From assembly GCA_021152765.1 (NCBI GenBank), contig JAGKUT010000008.1, positions 1-13,028 of the forward strand: a DNA stretch of 13,028 nucleotides, in the 5' to 3' direction. Every line of letters begins with the position of its first letter. Within the stretch, counting starts at the first letter, position 1. The stretch comes from Actinomycetes bacterium. Lineage in GTDB: Bacteria; Bacillota_I; Bacilli_A; RF39; UBA660. A program made the translations under genes and the position numbers. Below, piece after piece: positions 6,193-11,533 of this stretch. A model generated the notes under the pieces. That model ran no database searches. It was not told where the DNA came from and saw nothing but the letters and a program-made list of their open reading frames with translations.

Positions 6193-8022
6193 ATGTGTGG
6201 AATATGTGGATTTGTAAATAAATGGGATGAAAAAAAGAAGGATAAAAATCTTGATTTGATGTTAAAGAGAATTATTCATAGAGGCCCTGATGGAGAGGGT
6301 AAATACATTGATGAAAATGTTGCGTTAGGCCATAGAAGGTTATCTATTATAGATTTAGAGGGTGGTAAGCAACCTATTTATAATGAGGATGGTAATTTAA
6401 TCATTATTTTTAATGGTGAAATTTATAATTATAAGGAATTAAAAGAAGATTTAGTTAAATGTGGACATGAGTTTTCTACTAAGTCTGATACTGAGGTTAT
6501 TCTTCATGGTTATGAGGAGTATGGTGAAGGTATTTTAGATAAGTTAAGAGGTATGTTTGCTTTTGTAATATGGGATAAGAATAATAAAGAGTTATTTGGA
6601 GCAAGGGATCATTTTGGTATTAAACCTTTTTACTATTATTATACTGATGATAAGTTTATGTTTGCTTCTGAAATTAAGGCTTTTTTGGATAATGAAGATT
6701 TTGTTAAGGAATTAAATCGTGATGTTATTCCTGCATATTTAAGTTTTAATTATTCTCCTTTAAATGATACATTTTTTAAGAATGTATATAAGTTAGAGCC
6801 TGGTTATTATTTTAGGTATAAAAATGGTAAATTAGATTTAAATAAATATTTTAATTTAACTTTTGATGAGAAATCAGATGATTATGATAAATTAGTTGAT
6901 GATATTAGTGAGACTATGAAGGAAAGTGTAAAACATCATATGATAAGTGATGTTGAGGTTGGATCTTTCTTAAGTAGTGGTATTGATTCTTCTTATATTG
7001 TTTCACTTGCTAAACCTAATAAAACTTATACTGTTGGTTCTGATGATCCAAGATATGATGAAACAAAGTATGCGAAGGATTTAGCTAGTAAGTTGGGTAT
7101 TGAGAATGTTAGTAAGGCTATTACTAAGGAAGAGTATATTAATATTATTCCTAAGTTAATGTATCATTTTGATGAGCCTGTTGCGGATCCAGCTGCGATT
7201 GCTTTATATTTTGTTGCTGAGTTAGCTAGTAAAGATGTAAAAGTTGTTTTATCTGGTGAGGGTGCTGATGAGTTCTTTGGTGGATATGGATATTATAGAA
7301 GATATATAGATGCGAAATTTTATAATAAATTGCCTTTCTGGTTTAGAAGAGGTGTTTCTAAAGTTTGTAGTTTATTACCTGAGGTTAGGGGTATTAATTT
7401 TTTAGTTAGAAGTGGTAGAACTTTGGAGGAAGATTATATTAGTGTTAATAAAGTTTTCTTAGAGAAGGAAGCTCATAAGATAGTTAATTTTAAGGCTAAT
7501 TATCCTAGTAATAAAGAAATATGTGCTCCTTATTATAAGGAACAAAGTGGACAAGGTAATGTTACTAAGATGCAGGCTATTGATATTAAGTTTTGGTTAG
7601 TTAAGGATATCTTACAAAAGGCTGATAAGATGACTATGGCTAATTCAATAGAAGGTCGTGTTCCTTTTACTGATATTGAGGTATTTAAGTTAGCTCGTAC
7701 TATTTCTTATGATCATAAGATAACTAAAGAGAATACTAAAGTAGCTTTAAGAGAGGCTGCTAAAAGAGATATTCCAACAGAAGCTTATAAGAAAGAAAAG
7801 TTAGGTTTCCCTGTTCCTTTAAGAGAGTGGGTTAGAGAAGATGCTGTTTATAATATGATTAAGGACAAGTTTAATTCTCCTATTAGTTTGGAATTATTTA
7901 ATAATAAGAAAATTATGAAGTTACTTGATGATCATAGAAATAGAAAAAGAGATAATTATAAAAAAGTTTGGGCTGTTTATTGTTTCTTAGTTTGGTATGA
8001 TGAATTCTTTATTAAAAATTAA
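6193..8022 (+). CDS. asnB: Asparagine synthetase (glutamine-hydrolysing), AsnB/AsnO type
   Basis: 609 residues; makes Asn from Asp, Gln and ATP in the cytoplasm. N-terminal class II glutaminase: Cys2 nucleophile in MCGICGF, RGPDG (30-34), GHRRLSIIDL (46-55), NGEIYNY (74-80), GARDHFGIKP (136-145). C-terminal synthetase: PP-loop region FLSSGIDSS (259-267), YHFDEPVADPAAIALY (324-339), LSGEGADEFFGGY (353-365). The frame extends 8 codons upstream to 6169, but Cys must be residue 2, and the AGTAGG ribosome site at 6181-6186 is correctly placed for ATG 6193. The PP-loop is SSGIDSS rather than the textbook SGGxDSS, a form I associate with clostridial enzymes and the B. subtilis sporulation-related AsnO. 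It has its own promoter and terminator, so it is a single-gene unit. The position next to yabPQ might hint at sporulation use, but its promoter looks vegetative. Confidence 0.94.
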   Translation: MCGICGFVNKWDEKKKDKNLDLMLKRIIHRGPDGEGKYIDENVALGHRRLSIIDLEGGKQPIYNEDGNLIIIFNGEIYNYKELKEDLVKCGHEFSTKSDTEVILHGYEEYGEGILDKLRGMFAFVIWDKNNKELFGARDHFGIKPFYYYYTDDKFMFASEIKAFLDNEDFVKELNRDVIPAYLSFNYSPLNDTFFKNVYKLEPGYYFRYKNGKLDLNKYFNLTFDEKSDDYDKLVDDISETMKESVKHHMISDVEVGSFLSSGIDSSYIVSLAKPNKTYTVGSDDPRYDETKYAKDLASKLGIENVSKAITKEEYINIIPKLMYHFDEPVADPAAIALYFVAELASKDVKVVLSGEGADEFFGGYGYYRRYIDAKFYNKLPFWFRRGVSKVCSLLPEVRGINFLVRSGRTLEEDYISVNKVFLEKEAHKIVNFKANYPSNKEICAPYYKEQSGQGNVTKMQAIDIKFWLVKDILQKADKMTMANSIEGRVPFTDIEVFKLARTISYDHKITKENTKVALREAAKRDIPTEAYKKEKLGFPVPLREWVREDAVYNMIKDKFNSPISLELFNNKKIMKLLDDHRNRKRDNYKKVWAVYCFLVWYDEFFIKN

Positions 8023-8047
8023 TCAGGAATTATTTTCCTGATTTTTT
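8021..8047 (+). terminator. Rho-independent terminator after asnB
   Basis: AATCAGGAA (8021-8029) pairs perfectly with TTCCTGATT (8035-8043) over a 5-nt loop; the T-run extends to 8047. It begins within the asnB stop codon. Confidence 0.92.
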
Positions 8048-8071
8048 CATATATATTTTTAGGAGGTATTT

Positions 8072-8350
8072 ATGGACAAGGAAATTATTACTAGTAGTCA
8101 TAGTATATCTATTAATGAACGTAAGAATATTAGTGTTAGTGGTGTTAAGAAAATTGATAGTTTTGATAATGAAGAGTTTTTGATGGATACTGTTATGGGT
8201 TATATGGTTATAAAAGGTGAAGAATTGGAAATTGTTAAACTGGATACTTTTCAAGGTAACGTTGTTATTAAGGGTAAAATTAATAGTTTATCTTATACTG
8301 ATTCTTTAAAGAAAAAGGAAGAGGGTGTATTTAGTAAGTTATTCAAATGA
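8072..8350 (+). CDS. yabP: Sporulation protein YabP (YabP/YqfC family)
   Basis: 92 residues, a single YabP/YqfC domain (PF07873). Typical features are the opening S..I.I.ERK...SGVKKIDSFD (about 9-33), the strand-rich centre with MDTVMGYMVIKGEELEIVKLD (about 39-59) and GNVVIKGKINSLSYTD, then a basic tail. In B. subtilis yabP is a mother-cell, sigma-E-controlled gene needed for normal sporulation; its biochemical role is unclear. AGGAGGT (8061-8067) sits 4 nt before the ATG. The stop overlaps the yabQ start as ATGA, implying coupled translation. The order yabP-yabQ-divIC matches B. subtilis and supports the call. A weak sigma-E-like match (GAATTAT, 14 nt, CATATATA; 8027-8055) precedes it but overlaps the asnB terminator, so I do not annotate it as a promoter. 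Confidence 0.88.
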   Translation: MDKEIITSSHSISINERKNISVSGVKKIDSFDNEEFLMDTVMGYMVIKGEELEIVKLDTFQGNVVIKGKINSLSYTDSLKKKEEGVFSKLFK

Positions 8351-8628
8351 GTATAATTGTTCAGATTAAGACTATTTTGTTTTCTATTTTGTTTGGTGCT
8401 TTTTTTTCTTTTATTGTTGGTTTAAATTATAAGTATATTATAGGTAAAGGTATATTGAGTTTGATATTGTCTTTTATGTTGATTTTAGTTTTGACTTTAT
8501 TATATTTTATTATTCTTAGATATATCAATTTTGGAATTTTTCATTATATTGAGGTTTTATCTATTATTATTGGTTTTTTTATTGAAAATTTAATATGTCG
8601 TATAGTTGAAAAAATGTTAAAAAAATGA
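8347..8628 (+). CDS. yabQ: Spore cortex protein YabQ-like membrane protein
   Basis: 93 residues with three hydrophobic helices (about 7-27, 35-57, 62-82) and a basic C-terminus. This is the hydrophobic core of the YabQ family (PF09578). B. subtilis YabQ is a mother-cell outer forespore membrane protein needed for cortex formation, and it is about twice as long; this version lacks the long C-terminal extension. The sequence is too hydrophobic for recognition by motif alone. The call rests on size and topology plus its place between yabP (4-base ATGA overlap, translational coupling) and divIC. The TGA stop lies inside the spacer/-10 region of the divIC promoter. Confidence 0.8.
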   Translation: MSIIVQIKTILFSILFGAFFSFIVGLNYKYIIGKGILSLILSFMLILVLTLLYFIILRYINFGIFHYIEVLSIIIGFFIENLICRIVEKMLKK

Positions 8629-8634
8629 TATACT
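8606..8634 (+). promoter_or_regulatory. Vegetative promoter for divIC inside the end of yabQ
   Basis: TTGAAA (8606-8611), 17-bp spacer, extended -10 TGATATACT (8626-8634). This gives the septum gene expression independent of the sporulation genes before it. The predicted start point is near 8641, about 18 nt before the ATG. Confidence 0.75.
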
Positions 8635-8658
8635 TTATAGAGTAAAGTAGGTGAGTAT

Positions 8659-9069
8659 ATGGCTAGAAGAAAAAATAAAAAAGCAAAAAAAAGAAAAGCA
8701 ATTTTTATTCCTATATCTTTGTTTGTTATTGGATATTTTATTTTTAATCTTTGTTATTACTCATATAGAATTATGGTTTTAGAAAAATCAAAAGCTAGTC
8801 TACAAAATGAGTTAACTACTTTACAGAAAAAGGAAGAAAATTTAACAAGTGATATTCAGAAGTTGAAAGATCCCGAATATATAGCTAAGTTTGCTCGTGA
8901 ACAGTATATGTATTCTAAGGATGGCGAATATATAATTAAAATTGAAGATGATAATGTTATTGATAGTAAAGAAGGTTCTTCTTTTGATTATAAGTATTTA
9001 ATTTATGCATCTGGTGGATGTTTTATATTATTAATATTCTATGTTTTCAAGAAAAAAAATAGTGATTAA
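8659..9069 (+). CDS. divIC: Septum formation initiator DivIC/FtsB family protein
   Basis: 136 residues. A Lys/Arg-rich cytoplasmic N-terminus (1-13), a membrane helix (14-34), a coiled coil (about 38-70) and the family motif DPEYIAKFAREQYMYSKDGEYI (71-92) identify the FtsB/DivIC family. This protein joins FtsL and DivIB/FtsQ in the divisome and controls septal wall synthesis. GTAGGTGA lies 5 nt upstream of the start. It follows yabQ as in B. subtilis but has its own promoter. Unusual feature: residues 112-130 form a second strongly hydrophobic stretch (YKYLIYASGGCFILLIFYVF) followed by KKKNSD. Standard DivIC crosses the membrane once and ends outside; this protein would bring its C-terminus back into the cytoplasm. 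A bidirectional hairpin follows. Confidence 0.88.
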   Translation: MARRKNKKAKKRKAIFIPISLFVIGYFIFNLCYYSYRIMVLEKSKASLQNELTTLQKKEENLTSDIQKLKDPEYIAKFAREQYMYSKDGEYIIKIEDDNVIDSKEGSSFDYKYLIYASGGCFILLIFYVFKKKNSD

Positions 9070-9080
9070 TTCACTATTTT
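9056..9080. terminator. Bidirectional terminator between convergent divIC and the DUF308 gene
   Basis: AAAATAGTGA (9056-9065) pairs with TCACTATTTT (9071-9080) over a 5-nt loop. T follows on the plus strand, and an A-run before it (9052-9059) gives a T-run on the minus strand. It overlaps the last codons of both convergent genes. Confidence 0.82.
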
Positions 9081-9601
9081 ATTATGTCCTTATTTTTTGG
9101 ATATATTAGATAACTAATTAGGTCTATTGATGAGTAAATTATTAATGCGATTCCAATTGATGATAATACTATATTAGTTTTAAGTATTACATATAATCCT
9201 ACAACTATTAATATTATTGATATAGCAAGTAGGGTTGTCCATTTGTTGTTTGTTTCTTTACTATTTAAAGCAACTATTAATTTGTTTATTCCATTTGCTA
9301 GAATAAATCCACCCATTATTAATCTTATTACAAATTCTATTACTCCGTTACAGAACATTATTATTATTCCTACTACTATAGCAGTTATTCCTAGTGTAAG
9401 TTGGATATTAGATATTGATTCTTTTGATTTATAGTAGTTATATAGTTTTATGCTTCCATATACTACGAATATTACTCCTATTATGTATGTTATGAATTTT
9501 ACCATTCCTGCAGGATTTATTAGTAGGCATATACCTAGTATTAAGAAAAGTAAGGATGTAATAATTGATGATTTGTCTTTTTTAATTATTAAATTGTTCA
9601 T
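9074..9601 (-). CDS. DUF308/HdeD-like six-helix membrane protein
   Basis: 175 residues with six hydrophobic helices (about 11-30, 34-53, 67-84, 88-110, 122-142, 144-165). They form three repeats of a helix pair, each with a Gly-rich first helix and a second ending in a G/S..xL element (YGSIKLYNYY, NGINKLIVAL, YSSIDLISYL). That triple arrangement is characteristic of the HdeD/DUF308 family (PF03729); HdeD of E. coli is linked to acid resistance, but the Firmicute members have no assigned function. The AGAGGTGG ribosome site (9613-9606 on the minus strand) and a good promoter precede the start. It shares a bidirectional hairpin with divIC and is transcribed alone. Confidence 0.78.
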   Translation of the reverse strand: MNNLIIKKDKSSIITSLLFLILGICLLINPAGMVKFITYIIGVIFVVYGSIKLYNYYKSKESISNIQLTLGITAIVVGIIIMFCNGVIEFVIRLIMGGFILANGINKLIVALNSKETNNKWTTLLAISIILIVVGLYVILKTNIVLSSIGIALIIYSSIDLISYLIYPKNKDIIK

Positions 9602-9618
9602 TTTTCCACCTCTATTTA

Positions 9619-9647
9619 ATTATAAAATAATTTGTTAATTTTTTCAA
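9619..9647 (-). promoter_or_regulatory. Promoter for the DUF308 gene
   Basis: On the minus strand: TTGAAA (9647-9642), 17-bp spacer, TATAAT (9624-9619). The predicted start point (near 9612) falls at the ribosome site, giving a leader of about 10 nt. Confidence 0.75.
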
Positions 9648-9653
9648 TAGGGA

Positions 9654-9682
9654 TTGTTTCTATATTTAGTTTAGTGTAAAAT
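9654..9682 (+). promoter_or_regulatory. Promoter for the small ORF at 9700
   Basis: TTGTTT (9654-9659), 17-bp spacer, TAAAAT (9677-9682). It lies 6 nt from the divergent DUF308 promoter's -35, so the two could share a regulator. The leader would be about 10 nt. Confidence 0.6.
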
Positions 9683-9699
9683 TTTTAATAGGTGGTTTT

Positions 9700-9954
9700 A
9701 TGAAGAATATAGATAGTTTTAATAAGGATGATTTATTGTATGTTTTGAGGTGTAGGGGATTAAGTCCTTGTATCATATATAATAAGTTAGTTATTTTTCA
9801 TGGAGAAGAAATTGTTTTTGCGAAAGATGTTAGTGATTTGTTTATTAATGATTTGGTTGATTTAGGCATTAATGTTTGTGATAGTAGATATATTAATTAT
9901 TTAATTCAGATAGCTAAGGATGTTCCTGATAAAAGAAAATCACTAACGTTATAG
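9700..9954 (+). CDS. Small uncharacterised protein
   Basis: 84 residues; I do not recognise it. It is predicted soluble, with no signal peptide or membrane helix, and has three Cys (RCRGLSPC near 17-24 and a later VCDS). A short helical start (SFNKDDLLYVLRCRG) is followed by strand-like LVIFHGEEIVFA and a helical, Leu/Asp-rich second half, with a Lys/Arg-rich tail. AGGTGG (9690-9695) is well placed 4 nt before the ATG and a promoter lies upstream, so translation is likely. Its 3' end overlaps the convergent LemA-like gene by 6 bp, and its last codons lie inside a hairpin that looks like that gene's terminator. Confidence 0.65.
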   Translation: MKNIDSFNKDDLLYVLRCRGLSPCIIYNKLVIFHGEEIVFAKDVSDLFINDLVDLGINVCDSRYINYLIQIAKDVPDKRKSLTL

Positions 9955-9972
9955 TTTGAAATCGTTAGTGAT
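9939..9972 (-). terminator. Terminator of the LemA-like gene, embedded in the end of the opposing small gene
   Basis: ATCACTAACG (9939-9948) pairs perfectly with CGTTAGTGAT (9963-9972) over 14 nt. On the minus strand the stem is followed by TTTCTTTT (9938-9931). No T-run follows on the plus strand, so it should work mainly for the minus gene. Confidence 0.75.
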
Positions 9973-10491
9973 ATCATCGTCCATATTTTTTCCATCAAAG
10001 TATGGCTTTTTTTTGTATTTGCACATAATTCTTACTAAGTTAGATGGGAATGATTTTGCTAGTTTATTGTAGTCTGTAATTATATCGTTATAGTATTTTC
10101 TTAATGCTACTATTTCTGATTCTGTTTCATTTAGTTCTATATCTATTTTTAGAAAGTCAGTGTTGTTTTTTAAATCATTATATTTTTCTTTATATCTTGT
10201 GTATTCATTTATGGCATCATATAATTGTCTATCTAAGTCGAAGTTAGATAGTTTTTTTGATCTTATTTTTCCTATTATTTCTAATACGTTTTTTTCTTTT
10301 GTGTTTTCTTCTATTATTCCAATTGATTTATTTAATAGGTCAAATCTTTTTCTTAGTGTAGTATCAATGCTTGCTTCTGATTCATTTATTCTTATTATGA
10401 ATGATTGAAATTTATTATATGTACTTATAACCCAGATAAGTATTAAACATATTATTATAAAAACTATTAATGAGTATATTAGTATATCCAT
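9949..10491 (-). CDS. LemA family protein (divergent)
   Basis: 180 residues with an N-terminal membrane helix (about 3-25) and then a helical, coiled-coil-prone domain. Matches to the LemA pattern (PF04011): L.KRFDLLN (46-53, in place of the usual RRxDLIPNLV), LKNNTDFLKIDIELNETESEIVALRKYYND near the middle-to-end (family: Lq.eLe.tE..Ia.aR..YN), YNKLAKSFPSNLV and a C-terminal YF. LemA proteins are membrane-tethered four-helix-type proteins with the body usually outside; their role in Firmicutes is poorly defined. GGTGAT lies 3 nt before the start. The gene has its own extended -10 promoter and lies downstream of gerQ, with no terminator between them, so sporulation read-through is possible. 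Confidence 0.75.
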   Translation of the reverse strand: MDILIYSLIVFIIICLILIWVISTYNKFQSFIIRINESEASIDTTLRKRFDLLNKSIGIIEENTKEKNVLEIIGKIRSKKLSNFDLDRQLYDAINEYTRYKEKYNDLKNNTDFLKIDIELNETESEIVALRKYYNDIITDYNKLAKSFPSNLVRIMCKYKKKPYFDGKNMDDDITNDFKL

Positions 10492-10506
10492 ATTATCACC
10501 ATAATA

Positions 10507-10535
10507 ATTATAGCAAATTTTATCTTTTAAATCAA
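10507..10535 (-). promoter_or_regulatory. Extended -10 promoter for the LemA-like gene
   Basis: On the minus strand: TTGATT (10535-10530), 17-bp spacer, TGC-TATAAT (10515-10507). It begins immediately after the gerQ stop codon. The leader is about 9 nt. Confidence 0.75.
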
Positions 10536-10835
10536 TTAGTTATAATTAATATTTTCATCAAATGTTATGTAGTCTATATATAGTGTTGGCAGAAGATTCC
10601 ACGATCCTGTTTGAGGATTAGAGAGTGTTATATATTCTTCATTTGATTGTTCTAATATTCCTGTTATGTCTTTATGTTCTTTTGAGTTTGGAAATCCCAT
10701 ATGTATTGTTAGTTTTTTTCCTTTGTTGAATTTTAGTAGTGCTTCTATATTTGGAATATTTATTATATTTTGCGGTGTATATTCTTTTTTTTCTTTTTTA
10801 TTTGGAAATATTTCTTCATTAAAGTATGTGTTCAT
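10536..10835 (-). CDS. gerQ: Spore coat protein GerQ
   Basis: 99 residues. The C-terminal two-thirds matches GerQ (YwdL): IEALLKFNKGKKLTIHMGF (30-48), KDITGILEQSNEEYITLSNPQTG (55-77) and LPTLYIDYITFDENINY (82-98). GerQ is a coat protein made in the mother cell, cross-linked by transglutaminase in B. subtilis and needed for CwlJ, a cortex hydrolase, to act in germination. The N-terminal 25 residues are polar and Lys-rich, shorter than the Gln-rich start of the Bacillus protein. The AAAGGAG ribosome site lies 5 nt upstream. cwlJ, usually adjacent in Bacillus, is not in this window. A sigma-E-like promoter precedes the gene. With yabP/yabQ it is the best evidence that this organism forms endospores. 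Confidence 0.9.
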   Translation of the reverse strand: MNTYFNEEIFPNKKEKKEYTPQNIINIPNIEALLKFNKGKKLTIHMGFPNSKEHKDITGILEQSNEEYITLSNPQTGSWNLLPTLYIDYITFDENINYN

Positions 10836-10853
10836 TTTTGCTCCTTTCAGTTA

Positions 10854-10882
10854 AGTGTATGTTCTTTTTTTTCTTTGTATGA
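10854..10882 (-). promoter_or_regulatory. Sigma-E-like (mother-cell) promoter for gerQ
   Basis: On the minus strand: TCATACA (10882-10876), 14-bp spacer, CATACACT (10861-10854). The -10 fits the B. subtilis sigma-E consensus CATACAMT exactly and the -35 fits KMATATT at 5 of 7; the 14-bp spacing is also correct. The predicted start point is at the ribosome site, as for other genes here. Confidence 0.6.
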
Positions 10883-10911
10883 TTGAATTTTTTTTTTTAA
10901 TGTGTTAATAT
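10883..10911 (+). promoter_or_regulatory. Probable promoter for the phosphotransacylase gene, with T-run in its spacer
   Basis: TTGAAT (10883-10888), 17-bp spacer, TAATAT (10906-10911). The spacer is dominated by an 11-base T-run (10888-10898). Its -35 abuts that of the divergent gerQ promoter. Confidence 0.5.
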
Positions 10912-10916
10912 GTGAT

Positions 10917-10922
10917 AGGAGG
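10917..10922 (+). promoter_or_regulatory. Ribosome binding site deciding the phosphotransacylase start
   Basis: AGGAGG lies 7 nt before ATG 10930. The frame is open to a GTG at 10912, but that would place the ribosome site inside the coding sequence. Confidence 0.85.
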
Positions 10923-10929
10923 TAATAAT

Positions 10930-11496
10930 ATGGATGTTGTATTAGGTGTTTCTAATAGACATGTTCATTTATGTGAGCGTGATTTTAAAATATTATTTGG
11001 TGAAGAAGCTAAATTAGAGGTTGTTAAGGAACTTGTACAACCTGGTGAGTTTGCTTCTAATTGTTTTGTAACTATTAAAACTGAAAAGAGTGAGATTCAA
11101 AAGGTTAGAGTTTTAGGACCACTTAGATCTTATACACAAGTTGAGGTTTCTTTGACTGATGCTTTTAAGTTGGGTGTTAAACCTCCTGTTAGAGATTCAG
11201 GTGATTTAGCTGGTAGTGAAGGAGTTACTTTGATTGGTCCTAATGGAAGTATTGAATTGAGTGAGGGATGTATTATTGCGACTCGTCATATTCATATAAC
11301 TCCTGAGCAAATGGCCCAGTTTGGATTTGAGGGTATGAAAAGTGTTAATGTTGAACTACCTGGAGAAAAAGGTGGAGTTTTATATAATGTTCAATTTAAA
11401 GTAAGTCCTAATTATGCGTTTGAGATGCATATTGATACTGATGATGCGAATGCTCATATGGTAAAAACTGGTGATATTGCAAGAATTATTAAATAA
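10930..11496 (+). CDS. Phosphate acyltransferase, PduL family
   Basis: 188 residues made of two PduL-type (PF06130) beta-barrel repeats. Zn/active-site motifs: VSNRHVHL (7-14), VLGPLRSYTQVEVS (61-74), PVRDSGDLAGS (86-96), ATRHIHITPEQM (117-128) and EMHIDTDDANAH (165-176). The family swaps CoA and phosphate on short acyl groups (acetyl-CoA or propionyl-CoA to acyl phosphate), feeding acetate kinase for ATP. There is no N-terminal microcompartment-targeting helix and no shell protein gene nearby, so it is probably the free, housekeeping phosphotransacetylase rather than a propanediol compartment enzyme. Substrate preference cannot be read from sequence. No acetate kinase gene is in the window. 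No terminator follows; its transcript may run to the T-box terminator of serS. Confidence 0.92.
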   Translation: MDVVLGVSNRHVHLCERDFKILFGEEAKLEVVKELVQPGEFASNCFVTIKTEKSEIQKVRVLGPLRSYTQVEVSLTDAFKLGVKPPVRDSGDLAGSEGVTLIGPNGSIELSEGCIIATRHIHITPEQMAQFGFEGMKSVNVELPGEKGGVLYNVQFKVSPNYAFEMHIDTDDANAHMVKTGDIARIIK

Positions 11497-11498
11497 TA

Positions 11499-11527
11499 TT
11501 GACAGTTTTTGTTTGTGGTGTTAAAAT
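11499..11527 (+). promoter_or_regulatory. Strong promoter for the T-box/serS unit
   Basis: Perfect TTGACA (11499-11504), 17-bp spacer, TGT-TAAAAT extended -10 (11519-11527). It starts 2 nt after the preceding gene's stop codon. Confidence 0.85.
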
Positions 11528-11533
11528 ATTTTT

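Noticed and set aside
8027..8055. Weak sigma-E-like promoter (GAATTAT-14-CATATATA) before yabP
   Set aside because: The -35 lies in the asnB terminator and the -10 matches only 5 of 8 bases; AT-rich sequence yields such matches by chance, though yabP regulation would fit.
9243..9638. Two plus-strand frames opposite the DUF308 gene
   Set aside because: Antisense shadows of hydrophobic codons; the minus frame has a promoter, ribosome site and family-like triple repeat.
10160..10408. Plus-strand 82-codon frame opposite the LemA-like gene
   Set aside because: Phe/Ser-rich antisense shadow, no ribosome site.
10912..10929. GTG start for the phosphotransacylase gene
   Set aside because: It lies before and includes the AGGAGG ribosome site, which serves ATG 10930.
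10930..11496. Bacterial microcompartment locus suggested by the PduL-type enzyme
   Set aside because: No shell protein or signature enzyme genes are present and the N-terminal targeting helix is absent.
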